DNA of 64,000 nt. Source: SHVO01 sp050250575 (GTDB lineage Bacteria > Pseudomonadota > Alphaproteobacteria > Rhodospirillales > Rhodospirillaceae). The DNA lies in the NCBI GenBank assembly GCA_050250575.1, contig JBFWOJ010000004.1:124001-188000 (forward strand). Reading direction: 5' to 3'. Below, piece by piece: positions 44,102-53,262 of this stretch; positions within the stretch are counted from its first letter, which is position 1; each line of letters opens with the position of its first letter. A program made the translations under genes and the position numbers. Under the pieces are notes generated by a model, which was not told the DNA's origin, made no database searches, and worked only from the letters and a program-made list of their open reading frames with translations.

Positions 44102-44815
44102 ATGACGGCCTCGGCCCGCGACTACGCCGCAATCTACAGCGGCTTTCACGCACCTATTTCCAAAGTCTACAATTGCGGCGCCAAGTGCGCGCCGTATAAC
44201 GGCGGCGTCCCGGTGTGCTGCGATGCCGAGCACGCCATCCCCATCGTCGAGAAAAGCGAATATGCGCTTTTGAAGAAGCGCACGAAGATGTGGAAGCCTT
44301 TTGTGGCGCGGACGTCCGACCAGAAGGCGGAAATCGAGGATCTGAAGGGATCGGATTCCTGCGCGGTCGAGTGCCGCGGTGCGCAATATTGCGAGCGCGA
44401 CAATCGTTCGCTGGCCTGCCGCTCATTCCCGTTCTTTCCGTACTTCGACGCGGAAAAGAACTTCGTCGGCCTGGCGCACTACTGGAACTTCGAGGGACTG
44501 TGCTGGGTGATCCACAATCTGACGATCGTGGAAAAGCCGTTCATTGACCAGTTCATCAAGATGCACGAATTCATCTTCAAGAAGGACGATAACTGGCGCG
44601 TGACCTACGTCGAACACTCGGCCGTCATGCGCGGGGTGTATTCCCGGCGCAAGGAGAGCTTCGCCATCATCATGCGCGACGGGTCTTATCGTTGGGTTTT
44701 GCCGAAATCCGGCGGCAAGATGGTGCCGGCGACGAAAAAAGAGCTCCTCGCGTTGCGCAAAGGCTTCACGCTGCCCGAGATGGAGTTCGAGAACGTCCTC
44801 GAAGTCGTCAGGTAG
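44102..44815 (+). CDS. Cysteine-rich protein, YkgJ-like
   Basis: 237 residues with nine cysteines in the first 140: 'YNCGAKCAPYNGGVPVCC', then 'CAVECRGAQYCERDNRSLACRSFPFFPYF' over about residues 80-110 and 'GLCWVI'. The layout resembles the Fe/Zn-chelating CxxxCxxCC domain (YkgJ family) of unknown function. The C-terminal part is basic. It converges with the carbonic anhydrase with an 8-bp overlap. Confidence 0.6.
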   Translation: MTASARDYAAIYSGFHAPISKVYNCGAKCAPYNGGVPVCCDAEHAIPIVEKSEYALLKKRTKMWKPFVARTSDQKAEIEDLKGSDSCAVECRGAQYCERDNRSLACRSFPFFPYFDAEKNFVGLAHYWNFEGLCWVIHNLTIVEKPFIDQFIKMHEFIFKKDDNWRVTYVEHSAVMRGVYSRRKESFAIIMRDGSYRWVLPKSGGKMVPATKKELLALRKGFTLPEMEFENVLEVVR

Positions 44816-45443
44816 CGGCCTTGAAGGCGCCGGTCGCGTCGCACACGTAAAGCGTCGCGGTCTCCAAATCGAAGTACCAGCCATGAAGCTCGAGCTTGCC
44901 CGCGCGCACGCGTTCGGCAACCCAAGGGAACGACATCAGGTTGGCGAGCGACGTCTTGACCGCTTCCTGCTCGCACATGCGTTGCGCGACGGCCGGGTCC
45001 TGGCTCTTGGCCATGGCGAAATTGCGTGCGGGCTCGGCGATCTTCATCCACGAGGAAATGAAGTCGTCCTGCCGGCGCTCGTGCTGCATCAAGGCATGAA
45101 TGCCGCCGCATTTGGCGTGCCCCATGACGATGATGTGCTCGACCTGAAGGTCCCGGACCGCGAACTCCACCGCGGCGCTGGTGCCGTGATAGGCGTCGTC
45201 GGGTCCGTACGGCGGCACCAGGTTTGCGACGTTGCGCACGATGAACATATCGCCCGGATTGACGCCGAATTTGAGCGAAGGATCGATGCGCGAGTCCGAG
45301 CATGCGATCATCATGGCCTTGGGCTTCTGACCCTTGGCCATGAGGGCTTCGATCATTGATTTGTTCTCGCGAAAGTACTGCTCGCGGAACTGACGATAGC
45401 CTTCGAAAAACGGCGCGAGGCTGGTCTTGATGTTCTGGGCCAT
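44808..45443 (-). CDS. Beta-class carbonic anhydrase
   Basis: 211 residues. Zinc and catalytic motifs are intact: 'CSDSRID' (Cys ligand and Asp/Arg dyad), and 'MGHAKCGGI' (His and Cys ligands). It hydrates CO2 to bicarbonate, probably in the cytoplasm; there is no signal peptide. It follows icd by 11 bp on the same strand, possibly one message. Confidence 0.93.
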   Translation of the reverse strand: MAQNIKTSLAPFFEGYRQFREQYFRENKSMIEALMAKGQKPKAMMIACSDSRIDPSLKFGVNPGDMFIVRNVANLVPPYGPDDAYHGTSAAVEFAVRDLQVEHIIVMGHAKCGGIHALMQHERRQDDFISSWMKIAEPARNFAMAKSQDPAVAQRMCEQEAVKTSLANLMSFPWVAERVRAGKLELHGWYFDLETATLYVCDATGAFKAAT

Positions 45444-45454
45444 TCCGCGCGCCG

Positions 45455-46669
45455 TTATTTCATCGCCGCTTTGAGCATTTCATCGAGCTTCGAAAGGAAT
45501 TGGGGCGTCGTCATCCACGGCTGGTCGGGACCGACGAGCACCGCGAGGTCCTTCGTCATATGCCCGGCTTCGACGGCCTGAACGCAAACTTTCTCGAGGG
45601 TCTGCGCAAAGTTCACGACATCCGGCGTGTTGTCGAACCGTCCGCGGTACTGCAGGCCGCGGGTCCAGGCGAAGATCGAAGCGATCGGATTGGTCGACGT
45701 TTCCTTGCCCTGCTGGTGCAGGCGGTAGTGGCGCGTCACGGTGCCGTGCGCCGCTTCTGACTCAACCACCGTGCCGTCGGGATTGAGGAGGACCGATGTC
45801 ATCAGGCCGAGCGAGCCGAAACCTTGGGCGACCGTATCGGACTGCACGTCGCCGTCGTAGTTCTTACAGGCCCAAACGAATGCGCCCGACCATTTCAGCG
45901 CCGATGCGACCATGTCGTCGATCAGCCGGTGTTCATAGACGATTTTCTTGGCGTCGAACTTGGCTTTGAACTCGGCGTCGAACACGCGCTGGAACGTGTC
46001 CTTGAAGACGCCGTCATAGGCCTTGAGGATCGTATTCTTGGTGGATAGGTAGACCGGCCAGCCGCGGTCGAGGCCGTAGTTGAAGCAGGCCTTCGCAAAT
46101 CCTTCGATGGACTCAACCAAATTGTACATCCCCATGGCGCAGCCGGCGCCCGGGAAGTTGAACACTTCGTGCTCGATGGGCGCGCTGCCGTCCGCCGGCG
46201 TGAATTTCATCGTCAGCTTGCCGGGCCCCGACACCTTGAAATCGGTGGCCCGGTACTGATCGCCGAAGGCGTGACGGCCGATGACGATCGGCTGAGTCCA
46301 GCCCGGTACGAGGCGCGGCACGTTGCGGCAGATGATCGGTTCGCGGAACACCGTTCCGTCCAGGATGTTGCGGATCGTCCCGTTCGGCGATTTCCACATT
46401 TTCTTGAGATTGAACTCCTTCACGCGCGCTTCGTCCGGCGTGATGGTCGCGCACTTCACGCCGACGCCGTATTTCTTGATGGCGTTGGCGGCCTCGATGG
46501 TGATCTTGTCTTCGGTCTTGTCGCGGCTTTCGATGCCGAGGTCGTAATACTTAATGTCGATATCGAGGTAAGGCAGGATCAATTTGTCTTTGATGAACTG
46601 CCAGATGATGCGCGTCATCTCGTCGCCGTCGAGATCGACGACCGGTGTCTTTACCTTGATCTTCGCCAT
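45455..46669 (-). CDS. icd: NADP-dependent isocitrate dehydrogenase
   Basis: 404 residues from ATG 46669 (AGGGG upstream), matching the eukaryote-like homodimeric NADP enzyme common in alphaproteobacteria: 'VVDLDGDEMTRIIW' at the start, 'SPNGTIRNILDGTVFREPI' for isocitrate binding, and 'YDGDVQSDTVAQGFGSLGLMTSVL' with the metal-binding Asp residues. TCA-cycle enzyme. Confidence 0.95.
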   Translation of the reverse strand: MAKIKVKTPVVDLDGDEMTRIIWQFIKDKLILPYLDIDIKYYDLGIESRDKTEDKITIEAANAIKKYGVGVKCATITPDEARVKEFNLKKMWKSPNGTIRNILDGTVFREPIICRNVPRLVPGWTQPIVIGRHAFGDQYRATDFKVSGPGKLTMKFTPADGSAPIEHEVFNFPGAGCAMGMYNLVESIEGFAKACFNYGLDRGWPVYLSTKNTILKAYDGVFKDTFQRVFDAEFKAKFDAKKIVYEHRLIDDMVASALKWSGAFVWACKNYDGDVQSDTVAQGFGSLGLMTSVLLNPDGTVVESEAAHGTVTRHYRLHQQGKETSTNPIASIFAWTRGLQYRGRFDNTPDVVNFAQTLEKVCVQAVEAGHMTKDLAVLVGPDQPWMTTPQFLSKLDEMLKAAMK

Positions 46670-46783
46670 GGAATTCCCCTCTGGAAAGCCGGAGTACCTT
46701 GATTTGTGGCGGCGAAAGTAGTGCATCGCCAAGGCCGGGGGCAAGCCGTGAATCCGCGCGGTTTTTCAGGGTTCTTGGAGGGG

Positions 46784-47377
46784 TCAAACTATGAAAGCGG
46801 CGGGCGCCTTGGGGGCCGCGAGTTCGGCCTCGATCGCCCCGATCACGTCCTCGGGCCGGTCCACCACGGTCACGAGGGCGCTGTTTCCCTTGTGCATGAA
46901 ACCCTCTTCGATGATGCGGTCCATCAAGCCGACGAGATGCGACCAATAGCCGTCGATATTCAGAAGTACGATCGGCTTGTTGTGCCGGTGAAGCTGGCGC
47001 CACGTGATGATCTCGAACGTCTCGTCAAGTGTCCCCACTCCGCCGGGCAGGACACAGAACGCTTCGCTCAGATCGAACATCGCCTTCTTGCGCGCATGCA
47101 TGTCCGGCACGACGACCATCTCGGTGGCCTCGGGATGTGCGAGTTCTTTATCGACGAGGAAATCCGGGATGACGCCGGTGACTTTCCCGCCCGCGCGAAT
47201 CACGGCGTCGGAAATGGCGCCCATCATGCCGACGCGCCCGCCGCCGTACACGAGCGCCGTGGCGTTGGCGGCCATCGCTCGCCCAAGGGCTGCCGCGCCG
47301 TCGCGATAGACGGCACGGGTGCCCGTATTCGCCCCGCAAAAGACGCAAAGCGAGGTCACTTTTATGTGAGCAGCCAT
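46784..47377 (-). CDS. LOG-family protein (cytokinin riboside phosphoribohydrolase-like)
   Basis: 197 residues. A Rossmann-like fold with 'VFCGANTG' at the start, 'YGGGRVGMMG', and the nucleotide-binding/catalytic 'PGGVGTLDETFEI', which define the LOG family (TIGR00730). Such enzymes cleave nucleoside 5'-monophosphates to free base; annotation as lysine decarboxylase in older data is wrong. Divergent from the first cytochrome gene. Confidence 0.88.
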   Translation of the reverse strand: MAAHIKVTSLCVFCGANTGTRAVYRDGAAALGRAMAANATALVYGGGRVGMMGAISDAVIRAGGKVTGVIPDFLVDKELAHPEATEMVVVPDMHARKKAMFDLSEAFCVLPGGVGTLDETFEIITWRQLHRHNKPIVLLNIDGYWSHLVGLMDRIIEEGFMHKGNSALVTVVDRPEDVIGAIEAELAAPKAPAAFIV

Positions 47378-47530
47378 GGTTTGCCCGAAATGCCCTAAAT
47401 TGGACGCTCTTGCCACCTAGTCTTGTTCTTTAGTAAAGCTTTGCGGTCAAGAATTTAGGGTGCGGTGGGCATCACGGCGGCAGGTGGCCGCACCCATCGG
47501 TCAATCAATCGAAGCAGTGGAGGCTTCTCA

Positions 47531-47977
47531 ATGAACCGTTTGGTCAAGTGTGGCTTGGCTCTCGCCGTGCTCGTCGCGCCCGTAGCGGCGCAGGCGGATG
47601 ATCAGGACATCATGAATTACCGCAAACAGGTCATGAAGACGATGGGCGAACAGTCCGCCGCCATGAACATGACGCTTCAAGGCAAGGCTCCGGCGGATCA
47701 ATTCGTGTCTCACGTCAAGACGCTGCATCTCGCCGCGACCCAGGCCAAGAAGGCGTTCGAGCCGAAGGTCGTCGGTGACGGTTCGACCGGTTCTGCGAAA
47801 GCCGAAGTGTGGGCGAACTGGGCCGACTTCTCCAAGCGCATGGACGAGCAGGTCGCCAAACTCGCCGCGCTGGAAAAGGCGGCGGTCGAAGGCGGTGCGG
47901 CCAAGGCCGGCCCGATGATCCAGACCAGCCTCGACTGCCGGGGTTGCCACGAAACCTATCGCGTCCCGAAGAAATAA
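47531..47977 (+). CDS. Cytochrome c'/c-556-type protein 1
   Basis: 148 residues, ATG 47531 with GGAGG upstream. A signal peptide (to 'VAAQA') directs it to the periplasm. It is a four-helix bundle with one C-terminal heme site 'CRGCHETYR' and an N-terminal 'YRKQVMKTMGEQ', whose Met could be the sixth heme ligand as in cytochrome c-556. First of three paralogues in this cluster. Confidence 0.87.
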   Translation: MNRLVKCGLALAVLVAPVAAQADDQDIMNYRKQVMKTMGEQSAAMNMTLQGKAPADQFVSHVKTLHLAATQAKKAFEPKVVGDGSTGSAKAEVWANWADFSKRMDEQVAKLAALEKAAVEGGAAKAGPMIQTSLDCRGCHETYRVPKK

Positions 47978-48001
47978 GAACAATTGCATCCGAGGTTCAT
48001 C

Positions 48002-48448
48002 ATGACTCGCCGTAACACGTTCATCGCTTCGATCGCCTTCGCGACGCTTACCGTGGGCACGCTTGCGCCGGCGTTCGCCGCCGAAAATCAGGACGTCATC
48101 GACTACCGTCAGCGCATCATGCGCACGCTGGACGCGCAGGTGGCGGCCCTGGGTCAGATCCTTTCGGGCGCGACGCCGGACGATCAGGTCGTTTCGCACC
48201 TCGAAACGATTGCCGAGGCCGCGGCCCAATCGCTGAAGAGCTTCGAACCGAAGGTCGAAGGCGGTGAGTCTCTGCCTGTGGTCTGGACCAAGTGGGACGA
48301 CTTCTCCGCCAAGATGAAGGACTTTCAGCAGAAGACGCGCGCGGCGGCCGATACGGCCAAAGCGCAGGGCAAGGATGCGGCGCTCACCAACATCCTCGAC
48401 GCGCTCCGCTGCAAGGACTGCCACGACATCTATCGTAAGAAACAGTAG
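48002..48448 (+). CDS. Cytochrome c'/c-556-type protein 2
   Basis: 148 residues starting at ATG 48002 behind GAGG. Signal peptide ends 'APAFA'. 'VIDYRQRIMRTLDAQ' and 'CKDCHDIYRKK' correspond to the same positions as in the neighbour, so this is a tandem duplicate that has diverged widely. A strong terminator follows. Confidence 0.87.
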   Translation: MTRRNTFIASIAFATLTVGTLAPAFAAENQDVIDYRQRIMRTLDAQVAALGQILSGATPDDQVVSHLETIAEAAAQSLKSFEPKVEGGESLPVVWTKWDDFSAKMKDFQQKTRAAADTAKAQGKDAALTNILDALRCKDCHDIYRKKQ

Positions 48449-48469
48449 GCCGCAGAACGGTCCATCACC

Positions 48470-48500
48470 AACGCCCGCCTCTCCCGAGGCGGGCGTTTTT
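48470..48500 (+). terminator. Rho-independent terminator after the second cytochrome
   Basis: An 11-bp GC-rich stem ACGCCCGCCTC / GAGGCGGGCGT with loop TCCC, then TTTT. Confidence 0.92.
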
Positions 48501-48578
48501 GCTTTGGCACATTGCCTCTCGGCTCGGATTTACGTACTTTGCGGCCCGCTCGGCCGGGCTGATAAGGAATTTCAAGCG

Positions 48579-49931
48579 ATGCGGGTACGTAAGTTGATGG
48601 TGCAGGGGGCTGCGATAGCCTTGTGCGTGGGGGCGCTCTTCTCCGAAGGGATGGCGCAAGTCGCCCCCGCCCCGGCCCCGGCCGCACCGGCTTCCGATGC
48701 TCCTGTGACGACCACGACGCCCGGCGTCGATGTGCCCGCGCCCGTCGACGTGCCCCCGGCACCGGCGGCCGATCCTCAGGTGCAACGCGGCGAGTACCTG
48801 GCCCAGCTCGGCAATTGCGTCAGCTGCCATACCGTCCACGGCGGTGAGCCGTTCGCCGGCGGCCTCCCGTTCAAGACGCCTTACAACTTCCTTGGCACGC
48901 TATATTCGACCAACATCACACCCGACGAAGAGACCGGCATCGGCCGCTGGAGCGAAGCGGAGTTCGTCAAGGCGATGCACACCGGCCAGGGTCCGAACCG
49001 GAGCTTCTTCCCCGCATTCCCGTACACCTCGTTCACCAAAGTCACCGAGGAGGATGCGAAGGCGATCTACGCATATCTGCGGACCGTGAAACCGGTGAAG
49101 GTGGAGCCGCCGGACAACAGCTTCATCTTCTCCTTCCGCTTCGGCATGAAAATCTGGAACGCGCTCTTTTTCGATGAAGGCCGCTTCGTGCCCGACAGCA
49201 GCCAGTCTGAAGAGTGGAACCGCGGCGCCTATCTGGTGAACGGCCTTGGCCATTGCAGCGCCTGCCACACTCCGCGCAACGTTTTCCTTGCGGAAAAGAG
49301 TGACCAGCATCTCTGGGGCGCGGTCCTGCCCGATGTCGTGGCCGAAGGCGAATACCGACCCTGGTTCGCGGTGAATCTGACGCAGACGAAGAACGGCGGT
49401 CTCGCCGCTTGGTCGGTGGAAGAGATGGTGAGGTACCTTCGCGGCGGCCACAACAGGTTTGGCGGTATATTCGGCCCCATGAATGAAGTGGTCGCCAACA
49501 GCCTGCGTCATTTGACGCCCGAAGACGCGCGCGCCATGGCTGTCTATCTCAAAAGCCTCCCGCCTGCGCCCGACACGCCCGCCATGCAGCCGGCGATGAC
49601 GGAAGAGGAACGCACCGCGGCCGAAGCGCTATATAAAAAGCATTGCGAAGAGTGCCACGCGGCCTCGGGACGCGGCGGCTTCATGAAGGCGCCGCCCATT
49701 GCCGGTAGCGCTATTGCCCAGGGACGCGATCCGGCTTCGCTCATTAACATCATTCTATACGGCGCAGAGCCCGCCAAAGGGCTGAATCCGCCCGGGGCTT
49801 GGGAAACCATGCGGTCGTTCCGCGATCGCATGAACGACGAGGAAGTCGCCGCCGTCGTCAATTACGTGCGCTCGAGCTGGAACAACACCGGCTCCAGGGT
49901 GACTGCGCAGGACATTGCAAAACATAGGTGA
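48579..49931 (+). CDS. Triheme cytochrome c, alcohol-dehydrogenase/gluconate-dehydrogenase subunit type
   Basis: 450 residues. A signal peptide is followed by an Ala/Pro-rich linker (about residues 28-65) and three heme sites: 'CVSCHTV', 'CSACHTP' and 'CEECHAA'. Spacing (about 150 residues each) and 'NITPDEETGIGRWSEAEFVKAMHTG' match the membrane-bound triheme subunit that passes electrons from periplasmic dehydrogenases to ubiquinone. No dehydrogenase gene is adjacent, so its partner is elsewhere or it serves another role. Confidence 0.87.
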   Translation: MRVRKLMVQGAAIALCVGALFSEGMAQVAPAPAPAAPASDAPVTTTTPGVDVPAPVDVPPAPAADPQVQRGEYLAQLGNCVSCHTVHGGEPFAGGLPFKTPYNFLGTLYSTNITPDEETGIGRWSEAEFVKAMHTGQGPNRSFFPAFPYTSFTKVTEEDAKAIYAYLRTVKPVKVEPPDNSFIFSFRFGMKIWNALFFDEGRFVPDSSQSEEWNRGAYLVNGLGHCSACHTPRNVFLAEKSDQHLWGAVLPDVVAEGEYRPWFAVNLTQTKNGGLAAWSVEEMVRYLRGGHNRFGGIFGPMNEVVANSLRHLTPEDARAMAVYLKSLPPAPDTPAMQPAMTEEERTAAEALYKKHCEECHAASGRGGFMKAPPIAGSAIAQGRDPASLINIILYGAEPAKGLNPPGAWETMRSFRDRMNDEEVAAVVNYVRSSWNNTGSRVTAQDIAKHR

Positions 49932-49934
49932 TGG

Positions 49935-50387
49935 GTGACGGAACGCGGGAGGTTTAGCTTCGGCGTTGTGCTGGCCGTGCTCGGGCTCGTCGTCGCCGAC
50001 GCCCGCGCCGCCGAACCTCGCAACGATGAGGCCGTTGCCTACCGCCGGCACGTCATGCGCACCATGAGCGAGCAGGCCGCCGCGCTGGCCCTCGTTCTGC
50101 AGCAAAAGGCGCCGGCCGAGAATGCCGCAGTTCACGCGCGCGTCATCGCTCTCGGCGCGCAGACCGCGGTGAAAGCTTTTGAAGAGAAAGTTCCGGGCGG
50201 AGAAGCGCGGCCGGAGATTTGGCGCCGATGGGATGATTTTTCGAAACGCCTGACCGCGCTGTCAGAGGGCGCGAACGACCTTGCGAGCATTGCCGAGCGC
50301 GAGGGGCTTCCGGCGATGCAAGCCCGGGTCATGAACGTGCTCGGCGCCTGCAAGGCGTGCCACGACACCTACACGTTCCGACGCTAG
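49935..50387 (+). CDS. Cytochrome c'/c-556-type protein 3
   Basis: 150 residues from GTG 49935, 3 bp after the triheme gene, so almost certainly co-transcribed with it. Signal peptide ends 'ARAAE'. It repeats the family pattern with 'AVAYRRHVMRTMSEQ' and C-terminal 'CKACHDTYTF'. More diverged from the first two than they are from each other, by eye. Confidence 0.85.
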   Translation: MTERGRFSFGVVLAVLGLVVADARAAEPRNDEAVAYRRHVMRTMSEQAAALALVLQQKAPAENAAVHARVIALGAQTAVKAFEEKVPGGEARPEIWRRWDDFSKRLTALSEGANDLASIAEREGLPAMQARVMNVLGACKACHDTYTFRR

Positions 50388-50429
50388 TATCGACCTAGTG
50401 CGCTACGGGGTCCATCCGGGGGCGGGTCC

Positions 50430-51257
50430 TTGAATACAGCTATCGGTCTGTTGTCGCCGCTCGCGGTCGCGTTTGTGCTCGCCATGGCGCTGCACGTCTT
50501 CGCCAAGGAACGCGCCCCGCGCATCGCGCTCCTTCCCCTCGCGGCCGGCATTTTCGCCGGTTGGTTTTTTATCGTGCGGCCGGGGTGGGTGCCGGTCGAT
50601 GACGTCCGCCGCGTCGCTCACATAGCCGTGGGCGCGTCGCTACTCGGTCTTGTGCTTGATGCCGTCAGGCCGCACCGGATTATTACGGCGATCCTCGTCG
50701 CCGTGTACCTTCTCGGCTGCGCTTTCGCATCTGTGACCGGCACGGTGCTCCCGGAAGGACCGATCGCCCTTTCGGCGGCCGTCCTCACCGGCGCATGGGC
50801 TGTCGTCGCGTTCCTCGTCCTTGCCCGCTTCGACGCGATGCGCGGGCGACCCCTGAGCCTATCGGTCCTCCTGACATTGGTTGCGATGGGTCTCGCTGTG
50901 CTTTCGGCCATAGGCCAGGACGCCCCACTCGCCGGGCTTTCCCTGGTCCTTACCGCCGCGCTCGCGGGCATATTGATCTTTGTGATCCTTACCGGGACCT
51001 CTATCACCGACGGGATGGTCCTCATCGCCGGGGCGCCCATGCTGGGTATCGTCTGGGCCCTGGCACAGAGGCACCCTGATATGCGCCTTGCACTGCTGTG
51101 CCTGCCGCTGGTCCTGTTCGCCGAGGCCACTGCGTTGCGCGTGCCGCTGCCCGCGGCCCGGATCAGCGCGATGCTGTATCCTTTAATTCTGGCGGCCTTG
51201 GTCAGCCTGCCCCTGGGTCTGGCGGCGCTTATCGCTTTTGTAACCTCTGTTCCGTAG
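50430..51257 (+). CDS. Polytopic membrane protein, unknown
   Basis: 275 residues from TTG 50430 with GGGGGCGGG upstream; ATG 50484 would lose the first helix. About nine hydrophobic helices and very few charged residues. No transporter signature recognised. It follows the third cytochrome by 42 bp and may be in that operon. Confidence 0.6.
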   Translation: MNTAIGLLSPLAVAFVLAMALHVFAKERAPRIALLPLAAGIFAGWFFIVRPGWVPVDDVRRVAHIAVGASLLGLVLDAVRPHRIITAILVAVYLLGCAFASVTGTVLPEGPIALSAAVLTGAWAVVAFLVLARFDAMRGRPLSLSVLLTLVAMGLAVLSAIGQDAPLAGLSLVLTAALAGILIFVILTGTSITDGMVLIAGAPMLGIVWALAQRHPDMRLALLCLPLVLFAEATALRVPLPAARISAMLYPLILAALVSLPLGLAALIAFVTSVP

Positions 51258-51384
51258 GGTTGCCGGACATAACGTGAAAACAGGCCCGTTTTCGAGGAAA
51301 AAGGCCTTATTTCCGCCACGGTCGGTTGCATGACTTAAGGCGATCCCTTAAACACGGTTAAGACGTTCGAAGAGGGGCACGAAA

Positions 51385-52365
51385 GTGGATTTTTCCTTAG
51401 AGCGGCCCACATCCCACGTAGATGAAGTCCCTGCACGCAAGGGGCTGAGCCGCCCCGTGATCGCCGCGCTGATCGGCGTCGTGATCGTGGCCGCGGCCCT
51501 CGTGTTCAACTTCACGCTGCAAGGGCCGCTCCAGTTCGGCGGTAAGCCGACACTGAACACGGGCGCGGGGGCTCCGTCCTTCGACGTCGTCCGCATCGAT
51601 CCCAAAGGCAATATGGTCATGGCCGGCCGCGCGCTCGCGGGCGCGACCGTGATCATCATGGACGGCGAGAAGGAGATTGGCCGCGTCACCGCCGATGGTC
51701 GCGGCGAGTGGATCTATATTCCCGAAACGCCGGTTTCTCCCGGTACCCGCCAATTCTCGCTGAAGTCGACCGACGACAAGGGCGAGGACGTCTACTCGCA
51801 AAATGTCGTCGTGATGTCCGTACCGGAGCGCGATGGCGAGATCTTGATCGTCGAGCAGTCGCGCGCCGGTGGGCGCAGTCGCGTGTTGCAGGGACCCACG
51901 GCGCCCGCAGGCGCCGATGCGCTCACGATCGAGACGGTGGATTACAACGCGCAGGGCAAATTCACCCTGAGCGGCAAAGCCGATCCGAGCAGCACGATTC
52001 AGATCTATATGGACAACAAGTTCATCGGTCGCGCCACGGCGGACGAGAACGGTTATTGGCAGGTTCAGCCCGAAGGTGTGGCCACCGCCGGCAAGCACGT
52101 CATCCGCGCCGACCAGATCGGCGCCAACAACAACGTGATGGCCCGCGTCGAAGTGCCCTTCGCGCTGGATGCCAGCCAGCTTCAGATGATGGCCGGCGAG
52201 ATCACGGTGATCCGCGGCACCAGCCTGTGGCGCATCGCGCGCCGGGCCTACGGCGCAGGCATCAACTACACGCTGATCTATGAAGCCAATAAGGATCAGA
52301 TCAAGGATCCGAACCTGATCTATCCGGGCCAGGTCTTCAGTCTGCCGGCGAAGGAACGCGGCTAG
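51385..52365 (+). CDS. LysM-domain membrane-anchored protein
   Basis: 326 residues from GTG 51385. One transmembrane helix (about residues 25-47), two Ig-like/BIG-type beta modules ('GNMVMAGRALAGATVIIMDGE' and 'GKFTLSGKADPSSTIQIYMD'), and a C-terminal LysM ('ITVIRGTSLWRIARRAYG...IYPGQVFSLP'). LysM binds peptidoglycan, so the protein likely tethers inner membrane to wall. Monocistronic. Confidence 0.82.
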   Translation: MDFSLERPTSHVDEVPARKGLSRPVIAALIGVVIVAAALVFNFTLQGPLQFGGKPTLNTGAGAPSFDVVRIDPKGNMVMAGRALAGATVIIMDGEKEIGRVTADGRGEWIYIPETPVSPGTRQFSLKSTDDKGEDVYSQNVVVMSVPERDGEILIVEQSRAGGRSRVLQGPTAPAGADALTIETVDYNAQGKFTLSGKADPSSTIQIYMDNKFIGRATADENGYWQVQPEGVATAGKHVIRADQIGANNNVMARVEVPFALDASQLQMMAGEITVIRGTSLWRIARRAYGAGINYTLIYEANKDQIKDPNLIYPGQVFSLPAKERG

Positions 52366-52425
52366 CCTTTACCGCGTTGTCGAAGGACCGGCTTTACGAG
52401 TCAATGCTTGCGCAAATCGAGTTCG

Positions 52426-52439
52426 CTTCCCGCGGGAAG
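52426..52439. repeat. 14-bp perfect palindrome ahead of psd
   Basis: CTTCCCGCGGGAAG lies in the 168-bp gap between the LysM gene and psd, with a further GCGGGAAA just downstream. It could be an operator or a weak hairpin; no T-run follows. Confidence 0.35.
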
Positions 52440-52533
52440 TGCGGGAAACTCGCGCGCCGTGGCTTCATTTTTATTTTCCGGGTGGTATGACTAACGCTGC
52501 CGCGCCTGCGGCCAACAGGAGACCCGGGACGTT

Positions 52534-53262
52534 ATGACTGATGTGACTGAAAAAATCGTATCCACCGAGCTCGGCTGGCGCGACTACCTGCTGCCGCCTT
52601 TGCATCCGGAAGGTCCCGGCTTCGTGGCGATTTTCGCCGTTGCCGCCTTCGTCCTCTATCTGATTTGGGAACCCCTCGGTCTTATCGGCCTGGCTCTGAC
52701 GATTTGGTGTTTCTACTTCTTCCGCGACCCCGACCGCGTCACGCCGATCCGCTCAGGCCTTGTCATCAGCCCGGCCGATGGCGTGGTGCAGATGATCGGA
52801 CCTGCGGCCCTGCCGCCGGAACTCGGCATGGGAACCGACCGCGTCATGCGCGTCAGCGTGTTCATGAGCGTCTTCGACTGCCATGTGAACCGCGCGCCGA
52901 TCGCCGGCACGGTCGTGAAGGAAGAGTACACGCCGGGAAAATTCTTTAACGCCACCCTGGACAAAGCCAGCCAGGACAACGAGCGCCAATCGCTGCTCAT
53001 CCGTACCGGCGACGGCAAGCACTTCGGCGTCGTCCAAATCGCCGGCCTTGTTGCGCGGCGTATCCGCTGCGACGTACGCGAAGGTCAGGAACTCCTGACC
53101 GGCCAGCGCTTCGGGATGATCCGCTTCGGCTCGCGCCTCGATGTCTACTTGCCTCCCGGCGTCGTCCCGCTTGTGGCGGTCGGCCAAAAGGCGGTCGCGG
53201 GCGAGACCGTGATCGCCGATGCTGAATCGAGCGAGCCCCAGAGGGCGGGAGAGATCCGCTGA
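52534..53262 (+). CDS. psd: Phosphatidylserine decarboxylase, short type
   Basis: 242 residues with an N-terminal membrane hairpin (about 28-60). 'RDPDRVTPIRSGLVISPADGVV' and 'FMSVFDCHVNRAPI' are family motifs. The self-cleavage site that generates the pyruvoyl group is the Gly-Ser in 'RFGSRLDVYLP'. It makes phosphatidylethanolamine. pssA begins inside its stop codon. Confidence 0.94.
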   Translation: MTDVTEKIVSTELGWRDYLLPPLHPEGPGFVAIFAVAAFVLYLIWEPLGLIGLALTIWCFYFFRDPDRVTPIRSGLVISPADGVVQMIGPAALPPELGMGTDRVMRVSVFMSVFDCHVNRAPIAGTVVKEEYTPGKFFNATLDKASQDNERQSLLIRTGDGKHFGVVQIAGLVARRIRCDVREGQELLTGQRFGMIRFGSRLDVYLPPGVVPLVAVGQKAVAGETVIADAESSEPQRAGEIR

